Of a stretch of DNA of 64,000 nucleotides, positions 55,083 through 63,399 are shown piece by piece. Where the stretch lies: the NCBI RefSeq assembly GCF_900188235.1, contig NZ_FZNT01000001.1, forward strand, positions 434,001 to 498,000, given 5' to 3'. The first letter of the stretch is position 1; each line of letters begins with the position of its first letter. This DNA is from Lutibacter agarilyticus (lineage in GTDB: Bacteria > Bacteroidota > Bacteroidia > Flavobacteriales > Flavobacteriaceae). The notes below the pieces were generated by a model. The model worked only from the letters and a program-made list of their open reading frames with translations, ran no database searches and was not told the origin of the DNA. Both the position numbers and the translations under genes were made by a program.

Positions 55083-55916
55083 CTTATTTTTCTCATCATC
55101 TCTAATGGTACTACCTTTTTTTATTGCTTTATAGTTTTCGTAACAAAGCAATACGGCTTCAATAAGTTGTAAGTCACTTGCTTGCTTTATAAAGTAGTCA
55201 GAATAATTACATTCATTCAATAAATCATTTAATTCTTGAGCATTGATGTTTAAATATTCCATCATCAATTCTCTATTAAATTTATCTTCCATCATTTCAC
55301 GCAAAGCATCGTCATCGCGTAATTTTTTAATTTTCTTTAACTGTTTAGGATTTTTACCAAACTTATTATACATTAAATTAATAGGTTGAAACATAGCATC
55401 TACAGCAGAATTATAAGATTTAGTAGATCTAGAACCAGATTCATAAGTTTGGGCAATACCATTTATATGTATTCTTGCATATTTATCAACAGGAGCATTT
55501 TTAGCATCAATTTCTAAAACACCTATAAGTTTATGCGATTTTACAACGACCTCATTAAACTGTTCAGCTTTTTCGTGTAATTCAATTACCAATTCATTTC
55601 CTTTTAATAAATCGTTGGTAATTTTTAATTTAATAGATTGGTAACCTATGTACGAAACATAAATGGTATCATTAACTACCGTTGAAATTTCAAATTCTCC
55701 ATTATCATCAGTTACAGAACCTATTACAGAATTTAAATTAAAAAGGTGAGCTCCTTTTAAAGGTGCTTTATCAAAATTGCTAATAATTTGCCCTTTTAAT
55801 AGGATAGGAGTTTCAAAACTGTTTTTTAAAGTATCTGTTGCTTTTGGTTCTTGTGCAAAACCCTTAATAGTAATTAAAAGAAAAGCAATGTATATAATAT
55901 TCTTTAGCATATGCAA
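55080..55916 (-). CDS. Exported carboxypeptidase-regulatory-like domain protein
   Basis: 278 aa. Signal peptide (KNIIYIAFLLITIKGFAQ), then a CarboxypepD_reg-like beta-sandwich (LKGQIISNFDKAPLKGAHLF, VTDDNGEFEISTVVNDTIYV, YIGYQSIKLKI) and a helical, charged C-terminal half. Widespread in Flavobacteriia without a known role. Met3 is an alternative start (55910). Confidence 0.83.
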   Translation of the reverse strand: MHMLKNIIYIAFLLITIKGFAQEPKATDTLKNSFETPILLKGQIISNFDKAPLKGAHLFNLNSVIGSVTDDNGEFEISTVVNDTIYVSYIGYQSIKLKITNDLLKGNELVIELHEKAEQFNEVVVKSHKLIGVLEIDAKNAPVDKYARIHINGIAQTYESGSRSTKSYNSAVDAMFQPINLMYNKFGKNPKQLKKIKKLRDDDALREMMEDKFNRELMMEYLNINAQELNDLLNECNYSDYFIKQASDLQLIEAVLLCYENYKAIKKGSTIRDDEKNK

Positions 55917-56447
55917 TGATACTAATTTTAGGTAAAATTATTGTTAAACAATTCAAAAAAGTAGACGAGTTTAAAAGCAATAATATTTTCTAAATATAGA
56001 ATAGGCATATTATTTAGACTTAAATGTTATTAAATAAGTTTAGTTTTTAGTTCAATTGATTACTAAATAATTAAAAATTCATCAATTTAAGGTTGTTTTT
56101 AGTTAAAAACGATTGATTTATTCTTTATAAATTAGTAATTTATTCTTTTTGCAATACTTGAATATTATTATTTCAAATCAAAGTTATTAACAATTTTGTT
56201 GAAAAGTGTTTTTTGTTTCAATTTTTTTCCTTCTTGGTTAAATAGCTAGTTTTCAAGGTGTTTAATTTATAGGTTGTAATTGATATTTAAGTTGTAACGT
56301 ATTGAATAACAAGTGTTAAGGTGCTTTTTTACTTTAAGTAGTAGATACTTAGTATTTTTTCAATCCAATGATAGATTCTATTGAAAAAGTGATTATTTAA
56401 GTTAAAAAATGAAAGTTTTTAACAAAAATATTTGGTGGTTTTAATAA
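55917..56447. other. 531-bp AT-rich intergenic stretch
   Basis: No ORF, RNA-like hairpin with T tract or repeat was seen between the carboxypeptidase-like gene and the MarR promoter. Contains only AT-rich sequence; promoter elements of the minus-strand gene probably lie at its left end. Confidence 0.5.
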
Positions 56448-56474
56448 TTGTATATACATTTGACGTATATACAA
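56448..56474 (+). promoter_or_regulatory. MarR-type operator overlapping the -7 box
   Basis: A perfect 10-7-10 dyad, half-site TTGTATATAC (56448-56457) and GTATATACAA (56465-56474). The -7 box TACATTTG (56455-56462) lies across the left arm and spacer, so a bound dimer would block RNA polymerase. This is the classical geometry for autorepression by the MarR gene 33 bp downstream. Confidence 0.75.
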
Positions 56475-56506
56475 CAGTAGTATAGAAAAACGTTGTCCCC
56501 CCGAAG

Positions 56507-56950
56507 TTGAATAAAAATGAAAAAAATGATGAGCTAAATTTACCTGATTATACAATTGCAAATATTTTGCATACAGGTAACTGGATGAATGAAAAGTTTT
56601 CAGATCATTTAAAGCAATATGCTATTTCAATTCAACAATTTCAAGTTTTACGTTCATTAAAAGCATTGAAAGGAGCACCAGCAGATCTTCAATCTATTCA
56701 ATCAGAAATGGTAAGTAAAAGCAGTAATACAACTCGTTTAGTTGAAAAATTACGGTTAAAAGGATTAATTACTAGAATTCAGAATGAAGAGAATAGGAGG
56801 AAAGTTGATATTAATATTACGGAAGAAGGATTGACATTATTAGACGAGATCGAAATTGTTCATACAGAATTTGAAAATGAGATTGTTAGTAATTTAAGTC
56901 AGACGGAAATAATAGCTTTAAATCAATTGTTAGAAAAAATAAGAAAATAA
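56507..56950 (+). CDS. MarR-family transcriptional regulator
   Basis: 147-aa winged-helix dimer. Helix-turn-helix around residues 55-85 (LQSIQSEMVSKSSNTTRLVEKLRLKGLI) and wing DRRK-like NEENRRKVDINITEEGL. The ligand is unknown. The start is TTG: no ATG occurs in frame before residue 27 and codons from TTG onward fit the family (NYTIANIL... N-terminal helix). Leader contains GTTGTCCCCCCGAAGTTG, related to repeats found downstream. A weak terminator (GCAAAATA/TATTTTGC) follows at 56981-57010. Confidence 0.85.
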   Translation: MNKNEKNDELNLPDYTIANILHTGNWMNEKFSDHLKQYAISIQQFQVLRSLKALKGAPADLQSIQSEMVSKSSNTTRLVEKLRLKGLITRIQNEENRRKVDINITEEGLTLLDEIEIVHTEFENEIVSNLSQTEIIALNQLLEKIRK

Positions 56951-56951
56951 T

Positions 56952-57330
56952 AAATCAACCCTAAATAAAGTTGTTTTTAAGCAAAATAGTTATACCCCTA
57001 ATTATTTTGCTTTGAAATAACAAAAGTTAAAAAAAACAGGAATTATAAAGTGAAAAAAATATGAAAAACAAACATTAAATCAACCCTAAAGTTATAGAGG
57101 TAGTCTCACTGTAGTCACATACACTTATAAGTAATCTGAAAATACTTTGATTGTTAGATGGTTAGTAAGAACTTTGAAGCTACCTCTTATTTTAAAAATT
57201 AAGAATAAATAAATCAACCCCAAAACCCTAAAACCCCGAGTCATGAATGTTAAATTCATATACCCAAATACACCCAATGTTGCAATTCTAAGCAGCAAAA
57301 TGTTTCAAAGTACACTAAATCAACCCCTAC
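56952..57330 (+). repeat. Four AAATCAACCC motifs in the MarR-CAP interval
   Basis: AAATCAACCC followed by YWA-type bases appears at 56952, 57077, 57211 and 57317. Two are followed by TAAA. The inter-motif DNA also has a hairpin (AGAGGTAG / CTACCTCT, about 57105-57188). Role unknown; may be protein or RNA sites. Confidence 0.45.
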
Positions 57331-57497
57331 TTTTGAAACATTCCTATTCGATCAATCTTATTGTTTCATTTCTTAAGTTATTTAAAATTGAAATAATAAG
57401 GTTGAAGAATATTCTAAAAGCAGCCGTAGCCTATTTATCTGAACCTTTCATCCCCACAACGGTAATTAAAAAGATGATAATTACGGCTGTATTTTAA
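57243..57497 (+). CDS. Possible small ORF (84 aa)
   Basis: MNVKFIYPNTPNVAILSSKM..., no domain recognised; contains many Ile/Leu/Lys. Its final 25 codons lie within a CCCCAC hairpin element (57420-57491), which makes it doubtful that it is translated. Reported with low confidence. Confidence 0.25.
   Translation: MNVKFIYPNTPNVAILSSKMFQSTLNQPLLLKHSYSINLIVSFLKLFKIEIIRLKNILKAAVAYLSEPFIPTTVIKKMIITAVF
57420..57491 (+). repeat. CCCCACAAC hairpin element, copy 1
   Basis: Outer arms GCAGCCGT (57420) and ACGGCTGT (57484) form an 8-bp stem with one G-T pair; the interior holds CATCCCCACAACGGTAATT. Same organisation as the copies near 58282 and 58380. Confidence 0.6.
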
Positions 57498-57542
57498 AAA
57501 TAAACAGAAAAGTTTAACCCCAATAAATTAACCTCAACTAGC

Positions 57543-58037
57543 ATGAAATCTTTAAAAAATTACCTAACCTCTTGTGTTATTCTTTGTCTTTTATTTACCT
57601 CTTGTGCATCTGAAGATGATGGTATATACTTTGATAAAGTAGCCAATGAAAATGTAGAATATTCAAAAATAGAACTTGATATTCTTGAATTAGTAAATGA
57701 ATATAGAATCTCTAAACAATTAAATTCATTAGAACAATTAAATATTATTTCTTCAGTAGCCGAAACACACACTACTTATATGGCTGAAGTTGGTAAAGTT
57801 AGTCATGATAACTTTCAGTTAAGACATCAGCAACTTGTTAAAAATGCCAAAGCAAAACTTGTAGGTGAGAATGTAGGTTTTGGTTATAATACAGCTAAAG
57901 ATATTTTTAATGCTTGGCTAGATAGTGAACCGCATAGATTGGTAATTGAAAAACCAAACTACACACACTTTGGTATTTCAACAGAACAAAATTCAGAAGG
58001 AAGAAATTTCTTTACGCAAATTTTTATTGAACGTTAA
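57543..58037 (+). CDS. CAP-superfamily (SCP/PR1-like) lipoprotein
   Basis: 164-aa lipoprotein, lipobox LFTSC (Cys21). CAP domain: helix AELDILELVNEYR-like ELDILELVNEYRI, SHDNFQLRHQ, GENVGFGYNTAKDIFNAWLDSEPHR and HFGISTEQ, a typical YkwD/CAP set with conserved His and Glu. Bacterial CAP proteins bind lipids or metals; role not known. It sits inside the repeat-rich MarR region. Confidence 0.88.
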   Translation: MKSLKNYLTSCVILCLLFTSCASEDDGIYFDKVANENVEYSKIELDILELVNEYRISKQLNSLEQLNIISSVAETHTTYMAEVGKVSHDNFQLRHQQLVKNAKAKLVGENVGFGYNTAKDIFNAWLDSEPHRLVIEKPNYTHFGISTEQNSEGRNFFTQIFIER

Positions 58038-58054
58038 TTTAAAACCTATATATT

Positions 58055-58201
58055 ATGATTTTAGTTAAAGAAAAAAAAATAAAAAATAGATTTAAAAAGA
58101 AATTAAATGAAGTGTATGTTAACACTTTAGTACCACATTTTCAATTCAAAAATAAAAAAGGTGAAATTGTAAAACCGGTAAATATCAGTATTAATGTATA
58201 A
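58055..58201 (+). CDS. Small basic ORF (48 aa)
   Basis: 48 aa: KEKKIKNRFKKKLNEVYVNT then LVPHFQFKNKKGEIVKPVN. It begins 18 bp after the CAP gene stop with ATG and ends with TAA at the edge of the repeat array. Lysine-rich; no domain recognised. Low-to-moderate confidence because the coding bias is plausible but there is no family support. Confidence 0.4.
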   Translation: MILVKEKKIKNRFKKKLNEVYVNTLVPHFQFKNKKGEIVKPVNISINV

Positions 58202-58206
58202 CTAGA

Positions 58207-58451
58207 AAATTGTCGTTCCCCACAACAAATAATAGTATTATTTAAAAAATAAGTAGCAGATTGTTGTCCCCACAACTAAAAAAACAGTTGTAATAAATTT
58301 CTTAATAAGTGTCGTCCCCACAACGGTAGTATTTTTAAGACTTTTTATTTACAACTGTTTTACTTGTATATTAAAAAAAACAGCCGCAATAAAAGCTAAA
58401 AAACTGTCGTCCCCACGATAATTTCTTTAATACTCTAGTTATTACGACTGT
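58207..58451 (+). repeat. CCCCACAAC hairpin elements, further copies
   Basis: Four cores: TGTCGTTCCCCACAAC (58211), TTGTTGTCCCCACAAC (58261), GTGTCGTCCCCACAACGG (58310) and TGTCGTCCCCACGATAA (58405). The third lies in a stem made by AAACAGTTGTAA (58282) and TTACAACTGTTT (58349); the fourth lies between ACAGCCGCAATAA (58380) and TTATTACGACTGT (58439), with two mismatches. About 80 bp per unit. No coding sequence here. Confidence 0.65.
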
Positions 58452-58618
58452 AAAATTTTTAACCATATTTTTAAAAAAAAATAATGTTAAAAAATTGTTC
58501 TTGAACTTTTAGGTAGTGTAAATTTATACTATAAGATTAATAATTCCAATTTTTTTTTCTTTTTTAAAAAATAACATTAATTATGTACATTTAAAAAACT
58601 TTTAAATTTTAAGATTTA
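58452..58618. other. AT-rich gap ahead of the thioesterase gene
   Basis: No feature recognised apart from homopolymer A/T runs; probably the thioesterase promoter. Confidence 0.4.
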
Positions 58619-59005
58619 ATGAACAATGTATTCACGTTCAAGTTAAGTGTTTCAAAAAATGAAATTGATTATTTAAACCATGTAAATAATGTAATTTATA
58701 TTCAATGGGTTCTTAAAGCAGCTGAATTACATTGGGCTAAATTAAGCACTGAAGCTATTAATGAAAAATTTGTTTGGGTGGTTTTTCGCCATGAAATTGA
58801 TTATTTTTTACCGGGAGTTTTAGGTGATGAAATAACAGTTAATACTTGGATAGGAGCTAGTAGTGGTGCAAAATCTGAGCGTTTTGTTGAAATAAAAAAA
58901 GGAAATAAATTATTAGCTAAAGCCAAGACTACTTGGTGTTTATTAGCTGTGGAATCAATGAAAGCTGTTCGTATTCCTTCAGAAATCCTAATATTATTAA
59001 AATAA
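58619..59005 (+). CDS. Acyl-CoA thioesterase (hot-dog fold, YbgC/4HBT-like)
   Basis: 128 aa. The active-site signature DYLNHVNNVIYIQW (Asp/Asn-containing) and WVVFRHEIDYFLPGVLGDEI match the 4-hydroxybenzoyl-CoA thioesterase group. Cytoplasmic hydrolysis of acyl-CoA; the acyl group is unknown. Convergent with a glycosyltransferase (1-bp gap). Confidence 0.9.
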   Translation: MNNVFTFKLSVSKNEIDYLNHVNNVIYIQWVLKAAELHWAKLSTEAINEKFVWVVFRHEIDYFLPGVLGDEITVNTWIGASSGAKSERFVEIKKGNKLLAKAKTTWCLLAVESMKAVRIPSEILILLK

Positions 59006-59006
59006 A

Positions 59007-60236
59007 TTATTTATTTTTTTCTTCAATCCATTTTGCTAAATATTTGGTGCTTTTTAAAGAGTGATGCATTAATAATGCGCCCATAAAGTTTTTTAATCGA
59101 TGCTTTTCAATTTTATGTTCAATTTTTACAATTTTTTTTAGCAGTTTTTCTTCATAAGTAGCTTTGTCATAACATTTTTTTAAAATAGTAAATCCATTTT
59201 TTTGAGCTTCACTCCATACTTCCTTTTTGGTATAAAGTTCAACAGCTCTGTCGACAAAATCTTGTGGTAAATCACAAATAAAACCATTCCAAGGTAAATT
59301 TTGGTGCATTGCTTCAGCACCAATTGAAGTAGTTACACTTGGTGCTCCATATTTCATAGCATCAATTAGTTTTCCTTTTAAACCTGCGCCAAATCTTAAA
59401 GGAGCTAAACAAACTTTACTATTCTTAAAAGTAGTTTCCGCATTTTCAGCCCAACCTTTAATTAAGAATCCTTCTTTCACATTGTGAAGTTGTTGCGCTT
59501 TATTTGGAACATAAGCTCCATAAATATGCATTTCAGCCATTGGTAATTGTTTTCTAATTAATGGCCAAATATCATTTTTTAAATATAAAACGGCATTCCA
59601 ATTTGGTTCATGTCTAAAATTACCTATCGTCATAAAATTAGCTCTTTTTTCAAAAGAAGGAAGAGTAACTATAGTTGAAGGTTCAATAGGATCAACTAAA
59701 AAAGGAATATAGTGTACTAAGGACTTATTAATTTTAAATACTTTTTTTAATAATTTCATTTCATAGCTTGAAATTATGAGTGTTAAATCGCAACGATAAA
59801 TACTAGCAATTTCACGTTTAGCAACCTCGTTCATTAAAATTGGTAATGTTACTTTTGTTTGTTGCTTGAAAGCTGTTATGCGTGCATTTCTTAAGAAATG
59901 TAAATCTTCAGTATCTAAAATTCGAAGTGCATTCGGGCAATTTTCTGAAACTCTCCAACCAAACTGTTCTTCAGTTAAATAGCGATCAAATACTACTATT
60001 TTCGGATTTAATTCTTTAATAAAATCATCAAAACTGGTATTGTTAAGTTCAATCTTTACAGTGTTAATAGCAATATTTTCTAAATTAAAAGTTGTTTCGG
60101 TTTTAGAGGCAGTACTTCCAAAAGTAATGGTGTAGCCATCTTTTTGAAATAATTTAATTAGTTGTAACATTCTGCTTCCGGCTGCAGTAGCATTAGGTTC
60201 AGGCCAAACAAATCCTATAATTAATAATTTTTTCAT
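59007..60236 (-). CDS. GT4-type glycosyltransferase
   Basis: 409 aa. N-terminal GFVWPEPNATAAGSRMLQLIKLF, C-terminal Rossmann half with TIGNFRHEPNWNAVLYL, IKGWAENAETTFKNSKVCLAPLRFGAGLKGKLIDAMKYGAPSV-like motif (key CLAPLRFGAGLKGKLIDAM) of family 4 enzymes. Substrate and acceptor unknown; no surface-polysaccharide cluster surrounds it. Confidence 0.88.
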   Translation of the reverse strand: MKKLLIIGFVWPEPNATAAGSRMLQLIKLFQKDGYTITFGSTASKTETTFNLENIAINTVKIELNNTSFDDFIKELNPKIVVFDRYLTEEQFGWRVSENCPNALRILDTEDLHFLRNARITAFKQQTKVTLPILMNEVAKREIASIYRCDLTLIISSYEMKLLKKVFKINKSLVHYIPFLVDPIEPSTIVTLPSFEKRANFMTIGNFRHEPNWNAVLYLKNDIWPLIRKQLPMAEMHIYGAYVPNKAQQLHNVKEGFLIKGWAENAETTFKNSKVCLAPLRFGAGLKGKLIDAMKYGAPSVTTSIGAEAMHQNLPWNGFICDLPQDFVDRAVELYTKKEVWSEAQKNGFTILKKCYDKATYEEKLLKKIVKIEHKIEKHRLKNFMGALLMHHSLKSTKYLAKWIEEKNK

Positions 60237-60328
60237 ATTAATTTCAAAAGTACTAAACTTGATGAAGTTATTTAACTTTTACTTTTTAAAAGTGGAGTTA
60301 ATCTTATGCTTTATATTTAATTAATTTA

Positions 60329-60760
60329 TTAGGAAACCCAAGCCCTTTTAGTGGCTATAGTTGCATACCAAACTAAAAAAATACAGATGCTTAAAATTAT
60401 AAATGACCATGCCATTTGTAAAGGTTGAACTTCCATAAATTCTTGAATAAAAAAGTTATAAGCAGATTGTGCAAGAAAAGCTATTAAGGATATTATAAAC
60501 AAAAGTTTAGCAATTTTTTTTCTTACTAATAAAGCAATACAACCAAAAACACCAGAAAATACTGCAGTAGCATAAGCAGCAGTAACCCAAGATTCTACAT
60601 TTTTTATATACAATTGATCAGCTTCAGGAAGTGAGGCTAAAATTTCATCAGTTATATAAACTTGGCCTAAATAAGCCATAACTCCCATAATATTCCAAAT
60701 AAGAGCTAAAACAGTAATTATCCAAAAAAGTGTAGGCGGTTTACTAGTTGAAGTTGGCAT
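60329..60760 (-). CDS. Four-helix membrane protein, unknown function
   Basis: 143 aa with helices near 11-33, 52-78, 82-103 and 116-135. No named domain recognised with confidence; similar proteins in Flavobacteriaceae are sometimes called sugar transporter without evidence. Loop: LPEADQLYIKNVESWV between helices 1 and 2. Single gene. Confidence 0.72.
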   Translation of the reverse strand: MPTSTSKPPTLFWIITVLALIWNIMGVMAYLGQVYITDEILASLPEADQLYIKNVESWVTAAYATAVFSGVFGCIALLVRKKIAKLLFIISLIAFLAQSAYNFFIQEFMEVQPLQMAWSFIILSICIFLVWYATIATKRAWVS

Positions 60761-60974
60761 AGATTAAACGTTTTGAGTTATTTTTTAATTTTATTGTAAT
60801 TTAATGAAAAAATAATTAATTTTTTTAAGATTCACAAATTATGATGAATTTTAGCTGTTTTCAACCTATTCAATAAATTACTTTTTTCTTCAAAAATGGA
60901 AAGGTTGTAAGTGTAATTTCATAAAAAAATAATTTGGAACAATAATTGATTTGTAAAACAAAAATTTAAATATC

Positions 60975-61469
60975 ATGATGAAAAAAACAGTTATTTCAAG
61001 TATTTTATTGCTCTTTGCAGTGTTTGTTTTTAGTCAAGAAAACACAAACAAAATTACAGAACTTAAAGAGTTAGATATAAGTATGTACCCTGTTCCCAAA
61101 GAAGGATTTTCTTTGTACACTATTCAGTTAGAACCTAAACAAAATGAGGCAAATTTTCAAATAGAACTTTATGCAGAGAAAATTGAAGAAGTCGATTGTA
61201 ATAAGTATCAATTATTGGGTGAATTTATAAAACACAATTTGGAAGGTTGGGGGTATTCTTATTATGAATTTAATTCTAATGGAGATATTATGGGAACACG
61301 TATGGCGTGTCCTAATAGTTCAAAACATGAAGAATTTGTAAAGTCGTCTGTTATCCTTGTGCGCTATAATAGTAACATACCGATTGTTGTTTATCTTCCT
61401 AATAAAATGAGTTTAAAGTATAAAATTTGGGAACGAAATGAGGTTGAATTTGAAGCAAAACAGCAATAA
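60975..61469 (+). CDS. eco: Ecotin-family serine protease inhibitor
   Basis: 164 aa with a signal peptide (ISSILLLFAVFVFS) and the full ecotin fold. Conserved blocks align with E. coli ecotin: EVDCNKYQLLGEF, NLEGWGYSYYEF, MACPNSSKHEEFV and LVRYNSNIPIVVYLP. Cys75 and Cys112 should form the single disulfide. In E. coli the reactive bond is Met84-Met85 before ACP; here the corresponding pair is Arg109-Met110, so P1 is Arg and trypsin-like proteases are favoured targets. It would act in the periplasm, protecting against host or predator proteases; this is inference. Single gene. Confidence 0.92.
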   Translation: MMKKTVISSILLLFAVFVFSQENTNKITELKELDISMYPVPKEGFSLYTIQLEPKQNEANFQIELYAEKIEEVDCNKYQLLGEFIKHNLEGWGYSYYEFNSNGDIMGTRMACPNSSKHEEFVKSSVILVRYNSNIPIVVYLPNKMSLKYKIWERNEVEFEAKQQ

Positions 61470-61516
61470 TAATTTAAATTGCGTAAAAAGAATTATTAAA
61501 ATTAAAATGGAAACCT

Positions 61517-61524
61517 TATATTTG
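61517..61524 (+). promoter_or_regulatory. TAnnTTTG -7 box of the cold-shock gene with long leader
   Basis: TATATTTG. Predicted start near 61531, which gives a leader of about 174 nt before the ATG at 61705. Long structured leaders are usual for cold-shock mRNAs. Confidence 0.5.
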
Positions 61525-61704
61525 CAAAAGCTATGGTAAATATAAATTACTGTGTGCTAGTCCTTTCTAAAGCTTGATTATTCTTTGTTAAATACAACTT
61601 ATAAGAGTTGTTTTTTATAATTTTGAGTCACGTTAGTTCAAAAGACAACCTTCACTGTTGAGGAAAAAACAGATTAACATTTAAAAAAATAATTTTATAA
61701 ATTA

Positions 61705-62145
61705 ATGGCAGGATCACAAGAAACCTTTGGTAAAAAAGAAAGAGAAAAGAAACGTTTAAAAAGAAAAAAAGACAAACAACTTAAAAAAGAAGAGCGTAAA
61801 GCAAGTGGACAAGAAAGCATGTTTGTATATGTTGATGAATTTGGGCAATTAACTGATACGCCACCAGATCCAGCAAATAAAATTAAAGTTGATGCAGCCA
61901 GTATAGAAATTGGTATTCCTAAAAAAGAGGATAGAGAAGAGGAAGAGTCTGCAGATAAGCAAGGTAAAGTTTCATTTTTTGATACATCTAAAGGATTTGG
62001 ATTTATTATTGACACAACTTCACAAGAAAAATATTTTGTGCATGTAAGCGGATTAATAGATCAAATTGCTGAAAATGATAAAGTTACTTTTGAATTAGAA
62101 AGAGGTTTGAAAGGAATGAATGCTGTTAGAGTAAAGAAAATTTAA
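61705..62145 (+). CDS. Cold-shock-domain protein with basic N-terminus
   Basis: 146 aa. A lysine/arginine-rich N-terminal 35 residues, a linker, and a cold-shock domain at ~84-146 with RNP1 KGFGFI (96-101) and RNP2 YFVHV (110-114). Binds single-stranded RNA; often paired with a DEAD-box helicase, as here (62280). A terminator (62174-62198) separates them and each has its own promoter. Confidence 0.92.
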   Translation: MAGSQETFGKKEREKKRLKRKKDKQLKKEERKASGQESMFVYVDEFGQLTDTPPDPANKIKVDAASIEIGIPKKEDREEEESADKQGKVSFFDTSKGFGFIIDTTSQEKYFVHVSGLIDQIAENDKVTFELERGLKGMNAVRVKKI

Positions 62146-62173
62146 TAAATAATATTGATTTATAATTCAAATA

Positions 62174-62198
62174 AAGCTACTTTTTAGTAGCTTTTTTT
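62174..62198 (+). terminator. Terminator of the cold-shock gene
   Basis: AAAGCTACT pairs with AGTAGCTTT around a short loop and is followed by T7. Confidence 0.82.
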
Positions 62199-62248
62199 AT
62201 GCCTTAATTTCAATAAAAACTATTTTATTAAAACCTTTTAAATAAACG

Positions 62249-62256
62249 TATCTTTG
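62249..62256 (+). promoter_or_regulatory. TAnnTTTG -7 box of the DEAD-box gene
   Basis: TATCTTTG followed by C, 24 bp before the ATG at 62280. Confidence 0.58.
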
Positions 62257-62279
62257 CACTTTCAAAATAAAAATAATAG

Positions 62280-63395
62280 ATGTCGTCATTTTCAAATTTA
62301 GGGGTTAAAAAGGAATATATTACAGGATTAAAAGAATTAGGAATTAAAATACCTACTGAAATTCAAGAAAGAGCACTTCCAATTTTATTAAAATCTAAAA
62401 CCGATTTTATTGGTTTAGCACAAACGGGTACTGGTAAAACAGCAGCTTTTGGATTGCCTATTTTACAAAGTATTGATGCATCTTCACCAAATGTTCAAGC
62501 ACTTATTTTAGCTCCAACACGTGAATTAGCGCAACAAATAAAAAAGCAATTATTCAAATTTACAAAATATGTAAATGAACGCATTTTTATTGAAGGAGTT
62601 TATGGTGGAGAAAAAATTGACATTCAGATAAAAGCCTTAAAAAGAACTACACATGTGATTGTTGCCACCCCGGGACGTTTAATTGATTTGATAGAAAGAG
62701 GCGATGTAAAATTAGATCATATTAAAACCATTGTTTTAGATGAAGCTGATGAAATGTTGAGCATGGGTTTTAAACAAGATTTAAATAGAATTTTAAAATA
62801 TACTAGCGGTACTAGTAATACTTGGTTGTTTTCAGCTACAATGCCTGAAGAAATTAAGCGTATTGTAAAGTCGTATATGGATGTTAATGCTCCTAGAGTT
62901 GCAGTTAATAAAAATTCAATTGTAAATGCAAATATTACGCATCAATACATAAAAACCGAAGTAAAGGATAAAGTGAATCTTTTGATTCAACTATTGGAAA
63001 AAAGGCAAAACGATCGTGGAATTATTTTTTGTAGAACTAAGGCAGGAACTCAAAATTTAATGGAATCGTTAAAAGAAGAAGGTTTTTCAGTAGGTGCTTT
63101 AGAAGGTGATATGCAACAGCGTGATCGTGAAAAAACAATGAGAGCTTTTAAAAATGGTAGTACTCAAGTGTTAATTTCAACAGATGTTTCAGCACGTGGA
63201 ATTGATGTTAGTAACTTAGCTTTTATTGTGCATCATCAATTACCTGAGCAAATAGAATATTATACACATAGAAGTGGGAGAACTGCTAGAGCAGGTAAAA
63301 CAGGGTATTCAATTGCTTTGATTACTCCTGGAGAATTACCTAAAATTCACGAACTTCAAAAAGAATTGGGAATTCGGTTTATTGAAATAAAATAA
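62280..63395 (+). CDS. DEAD-box RNA helicase
   Basis: 371-aa RecA-like core with no C-terminal extension. Q motif (FSNLGVKKEYITGLKELGIK region), AQTGTGKTAAFG (motif I), APTRELAQQ (Ia), DEADEM (II), SATMP (III), and HRSGRTARAGKTG (VI). Likely handles ribosome assembly or RNA unwinding at low temperature, being next to a cold-shock gene. Shorter than DeaD/CsdA. Confidence 0.93.
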   Translation: MSSFSNLGVKKEYITGLKELGIKIPTEIQERALPILLKSKTDFIGLAQTGTGKTAAFGLPILQSIDASSPNVQALILAPTRELAQQIKKQLFKFTKYVNERIFIEGVYGGEKIDIQIKALKRTTHVIVATPGRLIDLIERGDVKLDHIKTIVLDEADEMLSMGFKQDLNRILKYTSGTSNTWLFSATMPEEIKRIVKSYMDVNAPRVAVNKNSIVNANITHQYIKTEVKDKVNLLIQLLEKRQNDRGIIFCRTKAGTQNLMESLKEEGFSVGALEGDMQQRDREKTMRAFKNGSTQVLISTDVSARGIDVSNLAFIVHHQLPEQIEYYTHRSGRTARAGKTGYSIALITPGELPKIHELQKELGIRFIEIK

Positions 63396-63399
63396 ATGG

